A stretch of DNA of 9,895 bases from Chloroflexota bacterium (GCA_017882025.1 JADGQG010000062.1:1-9895), one strand, 5' to 3'. Positions 1 through 7,044 are shown, counted from the stretch's first letter. Numbers and translations: made by a program. Notes: a model not told the origin generated them from the letters alone.

Positions 1-21
1 TGGCTGACGGTCGCGGCGCGC

Positions 22-1806
22 TTACGCGAGTGCCTCGCGGAGCGTGCGTTCGAGCGCCGCGAGGCCCGCATCGACGTCCGCGCCCAGGTGGACCCGGAGG
101 ACCGGCAGGTCGTGCGCCTCGAGCGCCTCGAAGTCGCCGAGGGCCTGGGCGTCCACGAGCTGCCCGAAGCTGAACGGGTGGCCCGGGATCTCGACGTCGG
201 CGGGGTGGTCCGCGGTGAGCTGGAGGAACCAGCCGATGGGCGCGCCGCCCTTGTGGAGCTGGCCCGTGGAGTGGAGGTACCGCGGGCCGAAGCCGCTGGT
301 GGTTGCCCGGCCGGTTGCGTCCCGGAGCAGCCCGCGCATGCGATCAAGCGCGTCGGCCCGCGCGGGGCTCGGTGCGACGAAGGCCTGGAGCGCGAGGTAG
401 GCGTTCGGGCGCGCCCGGGCAAGGTGACGCCGCAGCTCGCCGGCCAGCGTGCCGTCCCCCTTGCTCAGGCGGAGGTTCGCATCGCCGATCAGGATGAGGC
501 CGGCGGCCTGCGCGAGGACCGCCGGGGCCGGGAAGGCGCCGGTCCGCTCGAGGTCCGCGAGCACGCGTTTCGTGTTCTCCTTCGACTCGGTGACGTTCGG
601 CTCGTCGAACGGGTTGATCTCCAGGACCACGCCGGCGATGGCGGTCGCGACCTCCCAGCGGATGAACTCGGCGGCAAGGTCGATGGGGTCCGTGAGGCCG
701 ATGCGCAGGACGGGGTGGCCGGCCGCGGCGAGGGCGTCGAGCAGCTCGTCGGCCGAGGCGCCGTCGGGCGTCGGGGCCGGGGGCGTCGCACCCTCGAGCG
801 CCAGCCGGACGAACACCCGGTCCGGTCCGTACGAGGCCGCGTTTCCCAGCGGCTCGCCGGCGATCGGGACGATCCCGACGCCGAGCTTGCCGGTGCTCTC
901 CGCGATGAGCTGTTCCAGCCAGGCGCCGAAGCGGGCCACGGCGGGGTCAGCGACGATCGTCAGCTTGTCGCGGCCTGCGCGGGCGAGGACGCCGAGCGTG
1001 ACACCGAGCGCCGCGCCCGGGTTCGCGGCGGCCTGCGTCACGTGCGTGCGGGCCAGCATGGCGAGAGCCGACGCAAGGAACGAGTCGAGGTCGATTCCAA
1101 GCAGCGAAGCAGGCACGAGTCCGACGTACGTGAGGGCGGAGTACCGCCCCCCGACGTCCTCCGGGTTCAGGAACACCTCGCGGAGGCCGTCGTGGTGGGG
1201 GATCGCCTCCAGGCTTCGGCCAGGGTCGGTGATGGCGACCATCAGGTCGGCGGGGGACTCCCGGCGCTCCCCGGCGGCGCGCAGGGCGACATGGATCCGG
1301 GCCCACGCATCCGCCTGGAAGGCGAGGCTCTCCGTGGTCGTGCCGGACTTCGTGGCGACGATCACCAGCGTCGCAAGCGGGTCCAGGCCGTCCCACGCCG
1401 CCTGGACGGCCGCGGGATCGGTGGAGTCCAGGACGCGGACGGCCAGCCAGTCGGCGATGTCGCGGAAGGCGTCGGCCAGCACGTCCGGAGCGAGGCTGCT
1501 GCCGCCCATCCCGGCAACGAGCGCGGCCGTGAAGCCGGCCCCGCGGATGCCCTCCCCGAACGCCTCCAGGGCCGGGACCTGCTCTCCGAAATCGCGCGGC
1601 GCGTCGAGCCAGCCGAGGCGGTTCCCGATCTTCGCCTGGACCTCCTGGTCCCCTGACCAGAGCGTGCCGTCACGGTCGTGCAGGCGCCCGACCCAGTGCT
1701 CGTCGTCCGCGCGACGCAGCGCGGCCTCGATCGCCTGGGCGAGCGCGGGGTCGTGGATCCGCGCATCGAGCGCGTCCGGGGCGAACGTCGGGAGCGTGTC
1801 TGCCAT
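22..1806 (-). CDS. pgi: glucose-6-phosphate isomerase (long form, Tal/Pgi type)
   Basis: Cytosolic enzyme that interconverts glucose 6-phosphate and fructose 6-phosphate, linking glycolysis to the pentose phosphate pathway. The 594-aa protein has two SIS-type sugar-phosphate domains: GGSSL (101-105), the phosphate-binding SGTTTES (154-160), the family signature GGRYSALTYVGL (219-230), and NPFDEPNVTESKENTK (398-413), which matches the second PGI signature with its conserved lysine (K409). A further region at about 480-594 carries LHSTGQLHKGG (511-521) and IPGHPFSFG (540-548); I know this ending from the PGI half of bifunctional transaldolase/PGI proteins, whereas compact bacterial PGIs are about 450 aa. 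No transaldolase part precedes it here. The open frame extends 52 codons further upstream, but ATG at 1806 has AGGAGG six bases before it and the domain begins there. It is third in a tkt-rpiB-pgi operon, 50 bases after rpiB, and ends in TAA. Confidence 0.95.
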   Translation of the reverse strand: MADTLPTFAPDALDARIHDPALAQAIEAALRRADDEHWVGRLHDRDGTLWSGDQEVQAKIGNRLGWLDAPRDFGEQVPALEAFGEGIRGAGFTAALVAGMGGSSLAPDVLADAFRDIADWLAVRVLDSTDPAAVQAAWDGLDPLATLVIVATKSGTTTESLAFQADAWARIHVALRAAGERRESPADLMVAITDPGRSLEAIPHHDGLREVFLNPEDVGGRYSALTYVGLVPASLLGIDLDSFLASALAMLARTHVTQAAANPGAALGVTLGVLARAGRDKLTIVADPAVARFGAWLEQLIAESTGKLGVGIVPIAGEPLGNAASYGPDRVFVRLALEGATPPAPTPDGASADELLDALAAAGHPVLRIGLTDPIDLAAEFIRWEVATAIAGVVLEINPFDEPNVTESKENTKRVLADLERTGAFPAPAVLAQAAGLILIGDANLRLSKGDGTLAGELRRHLARARPNAYLALQAFVAPSPARADALDRMRGLLRDATGRATTSGFGPRYLHSTGQLHKGGAPIGWFLQLTADHPADVEIPGHPFSFGQLVDAQALGDFEALEAHDLPVLRVHLGADVDAGLAALERTLREALA

Positions 1807-1812
1807 CGGCTG

Positions 1813-1818
1813 CCTCCT
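1813..1818 (-). promoter_or_regulatory. Shine-Dalgarno site of pgi
   Basis: AGGAGG on the minus strand, six bases before the ATG at 1806. It decides the pgi start against the longer open frame reaching into rpiB. Confidence 0.85.
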
Positions 1819-1827
1819 GATCGGTTC

Positions 1828-1833
1828 AGTGTA
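1828..1833 (-). promoter_or_regulatory. possible internal -10 element for pgi
   Basis: TACACT on the minus strand in the 50-base rpiB-pgi gap. Transcription would start near 1821, leaving a leader of about 15 bases that contains the AGGAGG. I see no convincing -35 at the usual distance. It could give pgi extra transcription apart from the operon, or be a chance match. Confidence 0.25.
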
Positions 1834-1856
1834 GCCGGGGCGCGCTCGCCATCCGG

Positions 1857-2318
1857 TCAGCCCGCGCCGAATTCCTCTGCTTCGATCGCGAGCACCTTTG
1901 CGACCCGCCGCGCGTGGCGCTCCGCGCCGGAGAACTTCGCCGCGAGGAACGCGCGGGCGCATTCGACGGCCGGCTCCACGCCGATGACCCGGCCGCCGAG
2001 GCAGAGCACGTTGAGGTCATCGTGCTCGACGCCCTGGTGCGCCGAGTACGTGTCGTGAGCGACGGCCGCGCGAACGCCGCGGACCTTGTTCGCAGCGACG
2101 GACGCGCCGATCCCCGAGCCGCAGACGAGGATCCCGCGGTCGGCCTCGCCATCCCGGATCGCGTGGGCGAGCCGCCTCGCGAAGTCCGGGTAGTCGTCCG
2201 CCGGGTCAGCTCCATCGCCGCCGAGATCGACCAGCTCGTGCCCGGTGTCGGCCAGCCGACGAAGCAGCTCGTCGCGCAGCTCGACCCCGCCGTGATCCGC
2301 CGCAAACGCGACCCGCAT
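1857..2318 (-). CDS. rpiB: ribose-5-phosphate isomerase B
   Basis: Interconverts ribose 5-phosphate and ribulose 5-phosphate in the non-oxidative pentose phosphate pathway. The 153-aa protein has the normal length for the RpiB/LacAB family. Visible features are the N-terminal AADHGG (6-11), the active-site loop CGSGIGAS with catalytic cysteine C66 (66-73), AHDTYSA (88-94) and the strand NVLCLGGR (103-110). The ATG at 2318 shares its A with the TGA stop of tkt (TGATG on the minus strand), so translation is very probably coupled to tkt; this explains the lack of a good ribosome binding site of its own. Its product feeds directly into the transketolase encoded just upstream. LacA/LacB-type galactose-6-phosphate isomerases are relatives, but the transketolase context and the sequence favour RpiB. 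Confidence 0.95.
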   Translation of the reverse strand: MRVAFAADHGGVELRDELLRRLADTGHELVDLGGDGADPADDYPDFARRLAHAIRDGEADRGILVCGSGIGASVAANKVRGVRAAVAHDTYSAHQGVEHDDLNVLCLGGRVIGVEPAVECARAFLAAKFSGAERHARRVAKVLAIEAEEFGAG

Positions 2319-4393
2319 CAGGCACGCGCTCCCGGGTGCGGCGAGGGGACGAGCGTCGGGACGCGGCCGCGCAGCCCGTCTCGAACCACGCCCCTGCCGA
2401 CCGCGGCGACCCGCTCGATCGTGAAGCCGAGCTGCTCGAGGATCGTGGCGCCGGGCGCCGACGCCCCAAAGTGGTCGAGCGCGACGATCGCGCCTTCGTC
2501 ACCTGTCCAGCGCTCCCAGCCGAGCGAGACCCCGATCTCCACGCTGACGCGCTTCCGGACCGCCGCGGGCAGGACCGCCTCGCGGTAGGCGGGATCCTGG
2601 GCCTCGAACGCCTCCCAGCACGGCAGCGAGACGACGCGCGTCGCGATGCCGTCCTCCTCGAGCGCGTCCGCGGCGCCCATGGCGAGCTGGAGCTCGGAGC
2701 CGGTCGCGATGAGGATCAGGGCCGGCATCCCGCCCGCGGCCTCGGAGGACGCCGCGCGCAGGACGTAGCCGCCGCGGCGGACCCCGTCGCGGGCCAGCGC
2801 GGCCGTGGCCGCGAAGGTCGGCAGCTTCTGCCGCGTGAGGGCGAGGGCGGTCGGGCCGCCCGTGCGCTCGACGGCCAGTGCCCAGGCGGCCGCGGCCTCG
2901 TTCGCGTCGCCCGGCCGGACGAACCAGAGGTTCGGGATCGCCCGCAGGGCCGCGTAGTGCTCCACCGGCTGGTGCGTCGGGCCGTCCTCGCCCAGGCCCA
3001 CCGAGTCGTGCGTCCACACGTAGACGACGTGAAGCCCGGCCAGGGCCGCGATGCGCACCGAGCCGCGCATGTAGTCGCTGAAGTTGAGGAACGTGGCGCC
3101 GTACGGCAGGAAGCCGCCGTGGTAGGCGATCCCGTTGACGATCCCGCCCATTCCGTGCTCGCGGACGCCGAAGCGGAGATTCCGGCCGGCCTCCTCGGCG
3201 GAGAAGTCGAGGCCGCCGTCGATGTCCGTCAGGTTCGACTCGGAGAGGTCCGCGGAGCCGCCGAACAGCTCCGGGAGGCCGGCCGCGAGGGCCTGGATCG
3301 CGGCCTGGCTCACCTGCCGGGTCGCGAAGTCCTCGCCGACCGCATAGGCGGGGAGCTCTGCGTCCCAGCCTTCGGGCAGCTCGCCCGCGAGCCGTCGCCG
3401 GAGCTCCGATGCCTGGGCCGGGAAGGCCACGGCGTACCGCCGCATGCGATCCTCCCAGTCGTTGACCAGGTGCTCGCCGTACGGGATCGCGCGGCTGAAG
3501 AGGCCCTCGGCGTCATCCGGCACGTAGAACGTCCGGTCGGGGTCCCAGCCGTACGCCTCTTTCGTGAGGCGAACCTCGTCGGGGCCAAGGGCTGCGCCGT
3601 GGGCCTTCTGGGTGTCCTGCTTGTGCGGCGACCCGAACCCGATGTGGGTCCGGACCGCGATGATCGATGGGCGCCCGTCGGCGCGCGCGGCGCGAATGGC
3701 CGCGTCGATCGCGGAGAGGTCGTTCCCGTCCTCCACTTGCTGAGTGTGCCACTGGTAGGCGTCGAACCGTTCGAGGACGTCCTCCGAGAACGCCATCGAG
3801 GTGGGCCCGTCCAGCTGGACATGGTTGTCGTCGTAGAAGAGGACGAGCTTGCCCAGCCGCAGGTGGCCCGCCAGCGAGGCCGCCTCCGACGCGATCCCCT
3901 CCTGGAGGTCGCCGTCCGAACAGATGGCGTAGGTCCAGTGGTCGATCACGGTGTGGCCAGGGCGGTTGAACTCCGCTGCCAGGCGCCGCTCCGCGATGGC
4001 CATCCCCACGGCGTTTGCAATGCCCTGGCCCAGGGGGCCCGTTGTGGCTTCCACGCCCGCGGTCATGCCGTATTCCGGGTGGCCCGGCGTCCGCGAGGCC
4101 CACTGGCGAAAATGCTCGAGATCCTGGAGCGTGACGTCGTAGCCGGTCAGGTGAAGGAGCGCGTAGAGAAGCATCGAAGCATGTCCGGCGGACAGCACGA
4201 AGCGGTCGCGATTGGGCCAGTCGGGATGCGTCGGCGCGTGACGGAGGAAGCGCGTCCACAGCGCGTAGGCCATCGGGGCCATCCCCATCGGGGCGCCCGG
4301 ATGGCCGGAGTTCGCTTGCTGGACGCCGTCGATCGCGAGCGTCCGGATCGTGTCGACCGACAGTCGGTCGAGCTGTTCGGAGTTGAGAGTCAT
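2318..4393 (-). CDS. tkt: transketolase
   Basis: Thiamine-diphosphate enzyme that moves two-carbon ketol units between sugar phosphates (xylulose 5-phosphate with ribose 5-phosphate or erythrose 4-phosphate). The 691-aa length is normal. In order: SGHPGAPMGMAP (29-40); GPLGQG (119-124); the diphosphate-binding SDGDLQEG with its partner asparagine (159-166 to N190); GFGSPHKQDTQKAHG (252-266); FGVREHGMGG (408-417) with the catalytic glutamate E412 that activates the cofactor; HDSVGLGEDGPTHQPVEH (462-479); RPGDANE (493-499); and the C-terminal GWERWTGDEG (625-634) and HFGASAPG (641-648). The open frame continues about 140 codons upstream into the divergent kinase, but ATG at 4393 is the family start and has AGGAG nine bases before it. 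First gene of the operon; its TGA overlaps the rpiB ATG by one base. Confidence 0.97.
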   Translation of the reverse strand: MTLNSEQLDRLSVDTIRTLAIDGVQQANSGHPGAPMGMAPMAYALWTRFLRHAPTHPDWPNRDRFVLSAGHASMLLYALLHLTGYDVTLQDLEHFRQWASRTPGHPEYGMTAGVEATTGPLGQGIANAVGMAIAERRLAAEFNRPGHTVIDHWTYAICSDGDLQEGIASEAASLAGHLRLGKLVLFYDDNHVQLDGPTSMAFSEDVLERFDAYQWHTQQVEDGNDLSAIDAAIRAARADGRPSIIAVRTHIGFGSPHKQDTQKAHGAALGPDEVRLTKEAYGWDPDRTFYVPDDAEGLFSRAIPYGEHLVNDWEDRMRRYAVAFPAQASELRRRLAGELPEGWDAELPAYAVGEDFATRQVSQAAIQALAAGLPELFGGSADLSESNLTDIDGGLDFSAEEAGRNLRFGVREHGMGGIVNGIAYHGGFLPYGATFLNFSDYMRGSVRIAALAGLHVVYVWTHDSVGLGEDGPTHQPVEHYAALRAIPNLWFVRPGDANEAAAAWALAVERTGGPTALALTRQKLPTFAATAALARDGVRRGGYVLRAASSEAAGGMPALILIATGSELQLAMGAADALEEDGIATRVVSLPCWEAFEAQDPAYREAVLPAAVRKRVSVEIGVSLGWERWTGDEGAIVALDHFGASAPGATILEQLGFTIERVAAVGRGVVRDGLRGRVPTLVPSPHPGARA

Positions 4394-4402
4394 TCGGGCG
4401 GG

Positions 4403-4407
4403 CTCCT
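4403..4407 (-). promoter_or_regulatory. Shine-Dalgarno site of tkt
   Basis: AGGAG on the minus strand, nine bases before the tkt ATG at 4393. It supports that start over the upstream extension of the frame. Confidence 0.7.
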
Positions 4408-4440
4408 GGGCGGCGAGGCGGGGCGCGGATGGATGCTCCA

Positions 4441-4446
4441 ATTGTA
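4441..4446 (-). promoter_or_regulatory. probable -10 element of the tkt-rpiB-pgi operon
   Basis: TACAAT on the minus strand, one mismatch from TATAAT, in a very GC-rich context. It predicts a leader of about 40 bases that includes the tkt AGGAG. No TTGACA-like -35 is visible; the -35 position falls inside the inverted repeat at 4449-4470. Confidence 0.5.
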
Positions 4447-4448
4447 GG

Positions 4449-4470
4449 CGCGGCCCCGGCATCGGCCGCG
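4449..4470. promoter_or_regulatory. inverted repeat between divergent promoters (possible operator)
   Basis: CGCGGCC (4449-4455) and GGCCGCG (4464-4470) are perfect inverted 7-base arms around an 8-base centre. The repeat sits two bases from the tkt -10 element and three bases from the kinase -10 element, so it covers the -35 position of both promoters. A protein bound here could control both units. In such a GC-rich genome a 7-base GC-only palindrome could also be chance. Confidence 0.35.
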
Positions 4471-4473
4471 GCG

Positions 4474-4479
4474 TATCCT
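4474..4479 (+). promoter_or_regulatory. -10 element of the PfkB kinase, leaderless type
   Basis: TATCCT ends eight bases before the ATG at 4488, so transcription would begin at or next to the start codon. No Shine-Dalgarno sequence is present. The same TATCCT-N8-ATG arrangement precedes the HAD gene at 8841. Confidence 0.6.
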
Positions 4480-4487
4480 CGGGCTCG

Positions 4488-5441
4488 ATGCCGTTGCTGT
4501 CGTCTCGCCCGCGATCCGTCTCCGTCCTGGTCCTGGGTGACCTTGCGCTCGACGTGGTGCTGGCGCCGGCGCGTCCGCTCCAGCGGGGGACGGACGTCCC
4601 GGGCGCGGTCCGGCTGCACCAGGGCGGCTCCGCCGCGAACACCGCTCGCTGGCTGGCCCGGCTCGGCGCGCGGGCATCGCTGATCTGTGCGGTCGGGCGC
4701 GACGGCGCCGGGCGCGCGCTCGTGGCCGCGCTCCGGGCGGACGGCGTCCATGTCAGGGCGGCGCGACCCGCGGGCGCGCGGACGGCCAGGATCGGGATGC
4801 TGGTGAACCCCGCCACCGGCGAGCGGTCGTTCGTGGCGGAGCGCGGCGCCGCCGATCTCCTGCATCCCGCGGACCTCGAGGCGCGCTGGTTCCGCGGCGT
4901 GGCCGCGCTCCACCTGCCGGCCTACTCGCTCATGGGCGCTCCGCTGGGTGAGGCCGGGCGCGCGGCCATCGCCTTCGCGCGTGCGGCCGGCACGCGCGTC
5001 AGCGTGGATCTCGCCTCGGCCGGACCGCTTCTTGCCGGCGGTCGCGCCGCGGCGCAGGCTGTGGTCCGCGGGGTCGCGCCCGACCTGCTCTTCACGAACC
5101 AGCACGAGGCGGCCGCGTTCCTCGGCGAGCACGATCCGTCGCGCCTCCTCGGGTTCGCGCCGGTCGCGATCGTCAAGCGCGGGGCGGCCGGTGCGACGGT
5201 CCTCGCCCGCGGCCCCGGCGGAGCGACGGCGCCCGGCGTCCGGCTCGAGGTGGCCACGCGCCCCTTCGTCGTGGCGGACACGACCGGGGCCGGCGACGCA
5301 TTCGACGCCGGTTTCCTCGCGTCATGGCTGGCTGCCGGCGCCGCCACCACCCCCGCTGTCCTGCGGCGTGCAGTCGTGGCCGGCCACCGGGCTGCGGCGC
5401 GACAGGTGGGAGCGCCACGGCCCGAGCTCGCGCTGGGGTAG
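4488..5441 (+). CDS. psuK: PfkB-family sugar kinase, probably pseudouridine kinase
   Basis: ATP-dependent kinase of the ribokinase/PfkB fold, 317 aa, close to the roughly 310 aa of E. coli PsuK. Visible landmarks are the opening strand GDLALDVVL (17-25), the substrate-binding GGSAANTARWLARLG (46-60), VKRGAAGA (229-236) and the signature TTGAGDAFDAGFL (265-277) with the catalytic aspartate D270 in the GAGD anion hole. The family is certain; the substrate is inferred. The next gene on the same strand, 143 bases on, is pseudouridine-5'-phosphate glycosidase, whose substrate is made by a PfkB kinase, so PsuK is the most likely identity. Ribokinase or another nucleoside/sugar kinase is possible. 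The frame is open 46 codons further upstream, but ATG at 4488 has TATCCT eight bases before it (leaderless type) and the domain starts there. Divergent from tkt across 94 bases. Confidence 0.85.
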   Translation: MPLLSSRPRSVSVLVLGDLALDVVLAPARPLQRGTDVPGAVRLHQGGSAANTARWLARLGARASLICAVGRDGAGRALVAALRADGVHVRAARPAGARTARIGMLVNPATGERSFVAERGAADLLHPADLEARWFRGVAALHLPAYSLMGAPLGEAGRAAIAFARAAGTRVSVDLASAGPLLAGGRAAAQAVVRGVAPDLLFTNQHEAAAFLGEHDPSRLLGFAPVAIVKRGAAGATVLARGPGGATAPGVRLEVATRPFVVADTTGAGDAFDAGFLASWLAAGAATTPAVLRRAVVAGHRAAARQVGAPRPELALG

Positions 5442-5572
5442 GGCGGTCCGCCGCGCGCTGGTGCCGCGGCCCACGGCTTCAGGAACCGATCGACCCAGGC
5501 GAGCACGAGCTCATTCGTGTCGATCCGGCGGTCGGCCACAGGCCCGCCGCGACGTCCGGGTCTACCCGACGG

Positions 5573-5578
5573 TACCCT
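5573..5578 (+). promoter_or_regulatory. -10 element of psuG, leaderless type
   Basis: TACCCT ends six bases before the psuG ATG at 5585, with no ribosome binding site between. This suggests psuG can be transcribed on its own as a leaderless message and not only from the kinase promoter. The match to the consensus is partial and no -35 is clear. The rest of the 143-base gap (5442-5584) shows no gene I can support. Confidence 0.5.
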
Positions 5579-5584
5579 CTGGGG

Positions 5585-6547
5585 ATGCACGAACCCGTTG
5601 TCGGCGGTCTCCGCGATCGACTCGTGATTGACTCTGAGGTCGCCGACGCGCTCCGAACCGGCCGCCCCGTCGTGGCCCTCGAATCCACGCTCATCAGCCA
5701 CGGCCTGCCGTATCCCCGGAACCTGGAGGTCGCCGGCGCCGCGGAGGCGGCCGTCCGCGAATCCGGCGCCGTGCCCGCGACGATCGCGATCCGGGATGGT
5801 CGGCTCCTTGTCGGGCTTGACGCGGCGACCCTCGTGGAGCTGGCCACGGCCCGTGGCGTCCGGAAGGTTGCGCGGCCGACGCTGGCCGGGGCGCTCGCCG
5901 CTCGAGTGCTCGGCGCGACCACCGTCTCGGCGACCATGCTCGCGAGTGCCGCAGCCGGCATCCGCGTCTTCGCGACCGGTGGGATCGGCGGCGTCCACCC
6001 GGGGGCGTTCGAAACGGTCCTGGCGCCCGATGGGACGCGGCATCCGCCGAGCCTCGACGTCTCGGTGGACCTCGAGGAGCTTGCCCGGACGCCGGTCGTC
6101 GTCGTGTGCGCCGGCCCGAAGGCGATCCTCGACGTAGCGGGCACGCTCGAAGTCCTCGAGTCGCGCGGCGTGCCGGTGGTCGCCGTGGGGACGGACGAGC
6201 TGCCCGGCTTCTTCTCCCGCGCGTCGGGAATCCCGGCACCTCAGCACGTCGCGGACCTGGCCGCGGCGGCCGATCTCGTCCGAACCCACCTGGCGCTCGG
6301 GCTTGGGTCGGGCGTGCTGATCTGCGTGCCGGTCCCCATGGCCGACGAGCTGCCCCGCGCGGAGGCGCTGGCTGCGATCGCCCGCGCAACCGCGGACGCG
6401 GAGGAGGCCGGGATCCACGGCCCGGCCCTCACGCCGTGGGTGCTTCAGCGGGTCGCGGAGTTGACGGACGGCAGGTCCATTCGCGCCAACACGGCGCTCA
6501 TCATCAATGACGCGAGGGTCGCCGGCCTGCTTGCCGCCACGGTCTGA
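5585..6547 (+). CDS. psuG: pseudouridine-5'-phosphate glycosidase
   Basis: Cleaves the C-C glycosidic bond of pseudouridine 5'-phosphate to uracil and ribose 5-phosphate (a reversible reaction); the family is also called IndA-like. The 320-aa protein is near the usual 300-310 aa. Family motifs are VVALESTLISHGLPYPRN (29-46) with E33, K94 in GVRKVARP (91-98), ATTVSATM (111-118), FATGGIGGVHPG (129-140), the metal-binding LDVSVDLEEL (157-166), VVVVCAGPKAILDV (171-184) and SIRANTALIINDARVA (298-313) with N302. E33, K94 and N302 correspond by motif to the catalytic residues known from E. coli PsuG (E31, K93, N289). The ATG at 5585 is chosen because TACCCT lies six bases upstream and the protein then has the family's normal N-terminus. 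It follows the PfkB kinase, forming the two-enzyme pseudouridine breakdown route. Confidence 0.95.
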   Translation: MHEPVVGGLRDRLVIDSEVADALRTGRPVVALESTLISHGLPYPRNLEVAGAAEAAVRESGAVPATIAIRDGRLLVGLDAATLVELATARGVRKVARPTLAGALAARVLGATTVSATMLASAAAGIRVFATGGIGGVHPGAFETVLAPDGTRHPPSLDVSVDLEELARTPVVVVCAGPKAILDVAGTLEVLESRGVPVVAVGTDELPGFFSRASGIPAPQHVADLAAAADLVRTHLALGLGSGVLICVPVPMADELPRAEALAAIARATADAEEAGIHGPALTPWVLQRVAELTDGRSIRANTALIINDARVAGLLAATV

Positions 6548-6557
6548 CCCGCGCCCG

Positions 6558-6866
6558 ACCGTGGAGACTTCGAGCAGCGCGAACGGCGAGATCGCCTTCG
6601 CCGGCTCCCTGGCCACGGGCCCGCAGTCGTTCGGGACCTCGAACGCGGCGATTGCGCTCCACCTGGGGGCCGATGCGACGTTCAGCCTGGACCTCGAGAC
6701 CTCGAACGCGAAGGTGGCCGTCGGCTACCCGGTCACGACCAGCGAGACGGCCTCGGAGACCCGGCTCGCCGGGCGGGTTGGCGTCGCGCCTGCGATCGCC
6801 ATCTCGGCGCGGACCAGCGACGGCGGGATCACGATCCTTTCGGCGAAGGAGGGGCTGGAGGGCAAC
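6558..6866 (+). pseudogene. remnant of a DUF4097-type beta-repeat protein (C-terminal part)
   Basis: This frame reads as the repeated beta-strand pattern of DUF4097 proteins: VETSSSANGEIAFAG, then FGTSNAAIALHLGADATFSL, DLETSNAKVAVGYPVT and SARTSDGGITIL. The spaced TSN/TSDG turns and the LxADATFSLD phrase are typical of the last repeats of that family, which is usually 250-300 aa. Here the first part is missing: the match starts within ten bases of the psuG stop, with no signal peptide, no ribosome binding site and no convincing start codon (the only ATG, at 6507, lies inside psuG). After about 6866 the frame turns into an arginine/proline-rich sequence unlike the family, running to a stop at 7065. 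I read it as a decayed fragment brought next to psuG by a deletion. A short expressed protein is less likely. Confidence 0.55.
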
Positions 6867-6880
6867 CGGCTGGCATCCTC

Positions 6881-6926
6881 CGAGCTTTACCGACTGCGGA
6901 TGCCGAGCTCCACCGACTGCGGATGT
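6881..6926 (+). repeat. 23-bp imperfect tandem duplication
   Basis: Two adjacent 23-base units (6881-6903 and 6904-6926) match at 20 of 23 positions and share the 14-base core ACCGACTGCGGATG. As 23 is not a multiple of three, the duplication shifts the reading frame. It lies between the DUF4097 fragment and the membrane-segment tail. Deleting one copy would not by itself join those two frames, so more than one change has happened if they were ever one gene. Confidence 0.7.
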
Positions 6927-7044
6927 CGCGCTCGCCTTGCTCGCGACCACCGGCGCGCTTACACTCGCCGGGTGGGCGGTCTTCCGCTTCCTCGAGCGGC
7001 GCGCGCGGGAGCGCGGCCTCCTGGACCAGGCGGCGGGCAGCTGA
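6919..7044 (+). pseudogene. possible membrane-segment tail of a lost small protein
   Basis: In a frame different from the DUF4097 fragment, this stretch reads ADVALALLATTGALTLAGW, then AVFRFLERRARERGLLDQAAGS and a TGA at 7042-7044. That is a clean hydrophobic span followed by a positively charged amphipathic tail, as at the end of a single-span membrane protein. No start codon with a ribosome binding site precedes it in frame; the first usable codon is a TTG at 6937, inside the span. It may be the end of a broken gene or, less likely, a short protein with an unusual start. The other two plus-strand frames here are arginine- or proline-rich and unconvincing. Confidence 0.35.
6937..6965 (+). 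promoter_or_regulatory. candidate promoter for the 164-aa / 51-aa gene pair
   Basis: TTGCTC (6937-6942) and TACACT (6960-6965) are separated by 17 bases, the standard spacing. Transcription would start near 6972, giving a leader of about 98 bases before the ATG at 7070. Each hexamer matches the consensus only partly, and the site lies within the membrane-segment tail, so it is tentative. Confidence 0.35.

Noticed and set aside
1..21. Possible downstream gene of the minus-strand operon
   Set aside because: Only 21 bases remain after the pgi stop and contain no start codon, so nothing can be annotated.
88..1656. Long open frame on the plus strand antisense to pgi (and another at 449-1834)
   Set aside because: Arginine/glycine/serine-rich with no domain pattern; a by-product of high GC on the strand opposite a clear pgi gene.
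3914..3919. Transketolase has SDG where E. coli has GDG in the cofactor motif
   Set aside because: The serine form is common in actinobacterial and related transketolases, and the other cofactor residues are present, so it is not a sign of lost activity.
2336..4447. 703-codon plus-strand open frame antisense to tkt
   Set aside because: Composition is that of a GC shadow and it lies wholly opposite a transketolase with all family motifs.
5470..5560. Minus-strand reading VADRRIDTNELVLAWVDRFL in the psuK-psuG gap, which looks protein-like
   Set aside because: No stop follows before it runs into psuK antisense, no start signal precedes it, and the stretch is too short to call a hydrolase remnant.
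4922..6616. 564-codon minus-strand open frame across psuK and psuG
   Set aside because: Low-complexity charged sequence opposite two well-supported genes, with no start signal.
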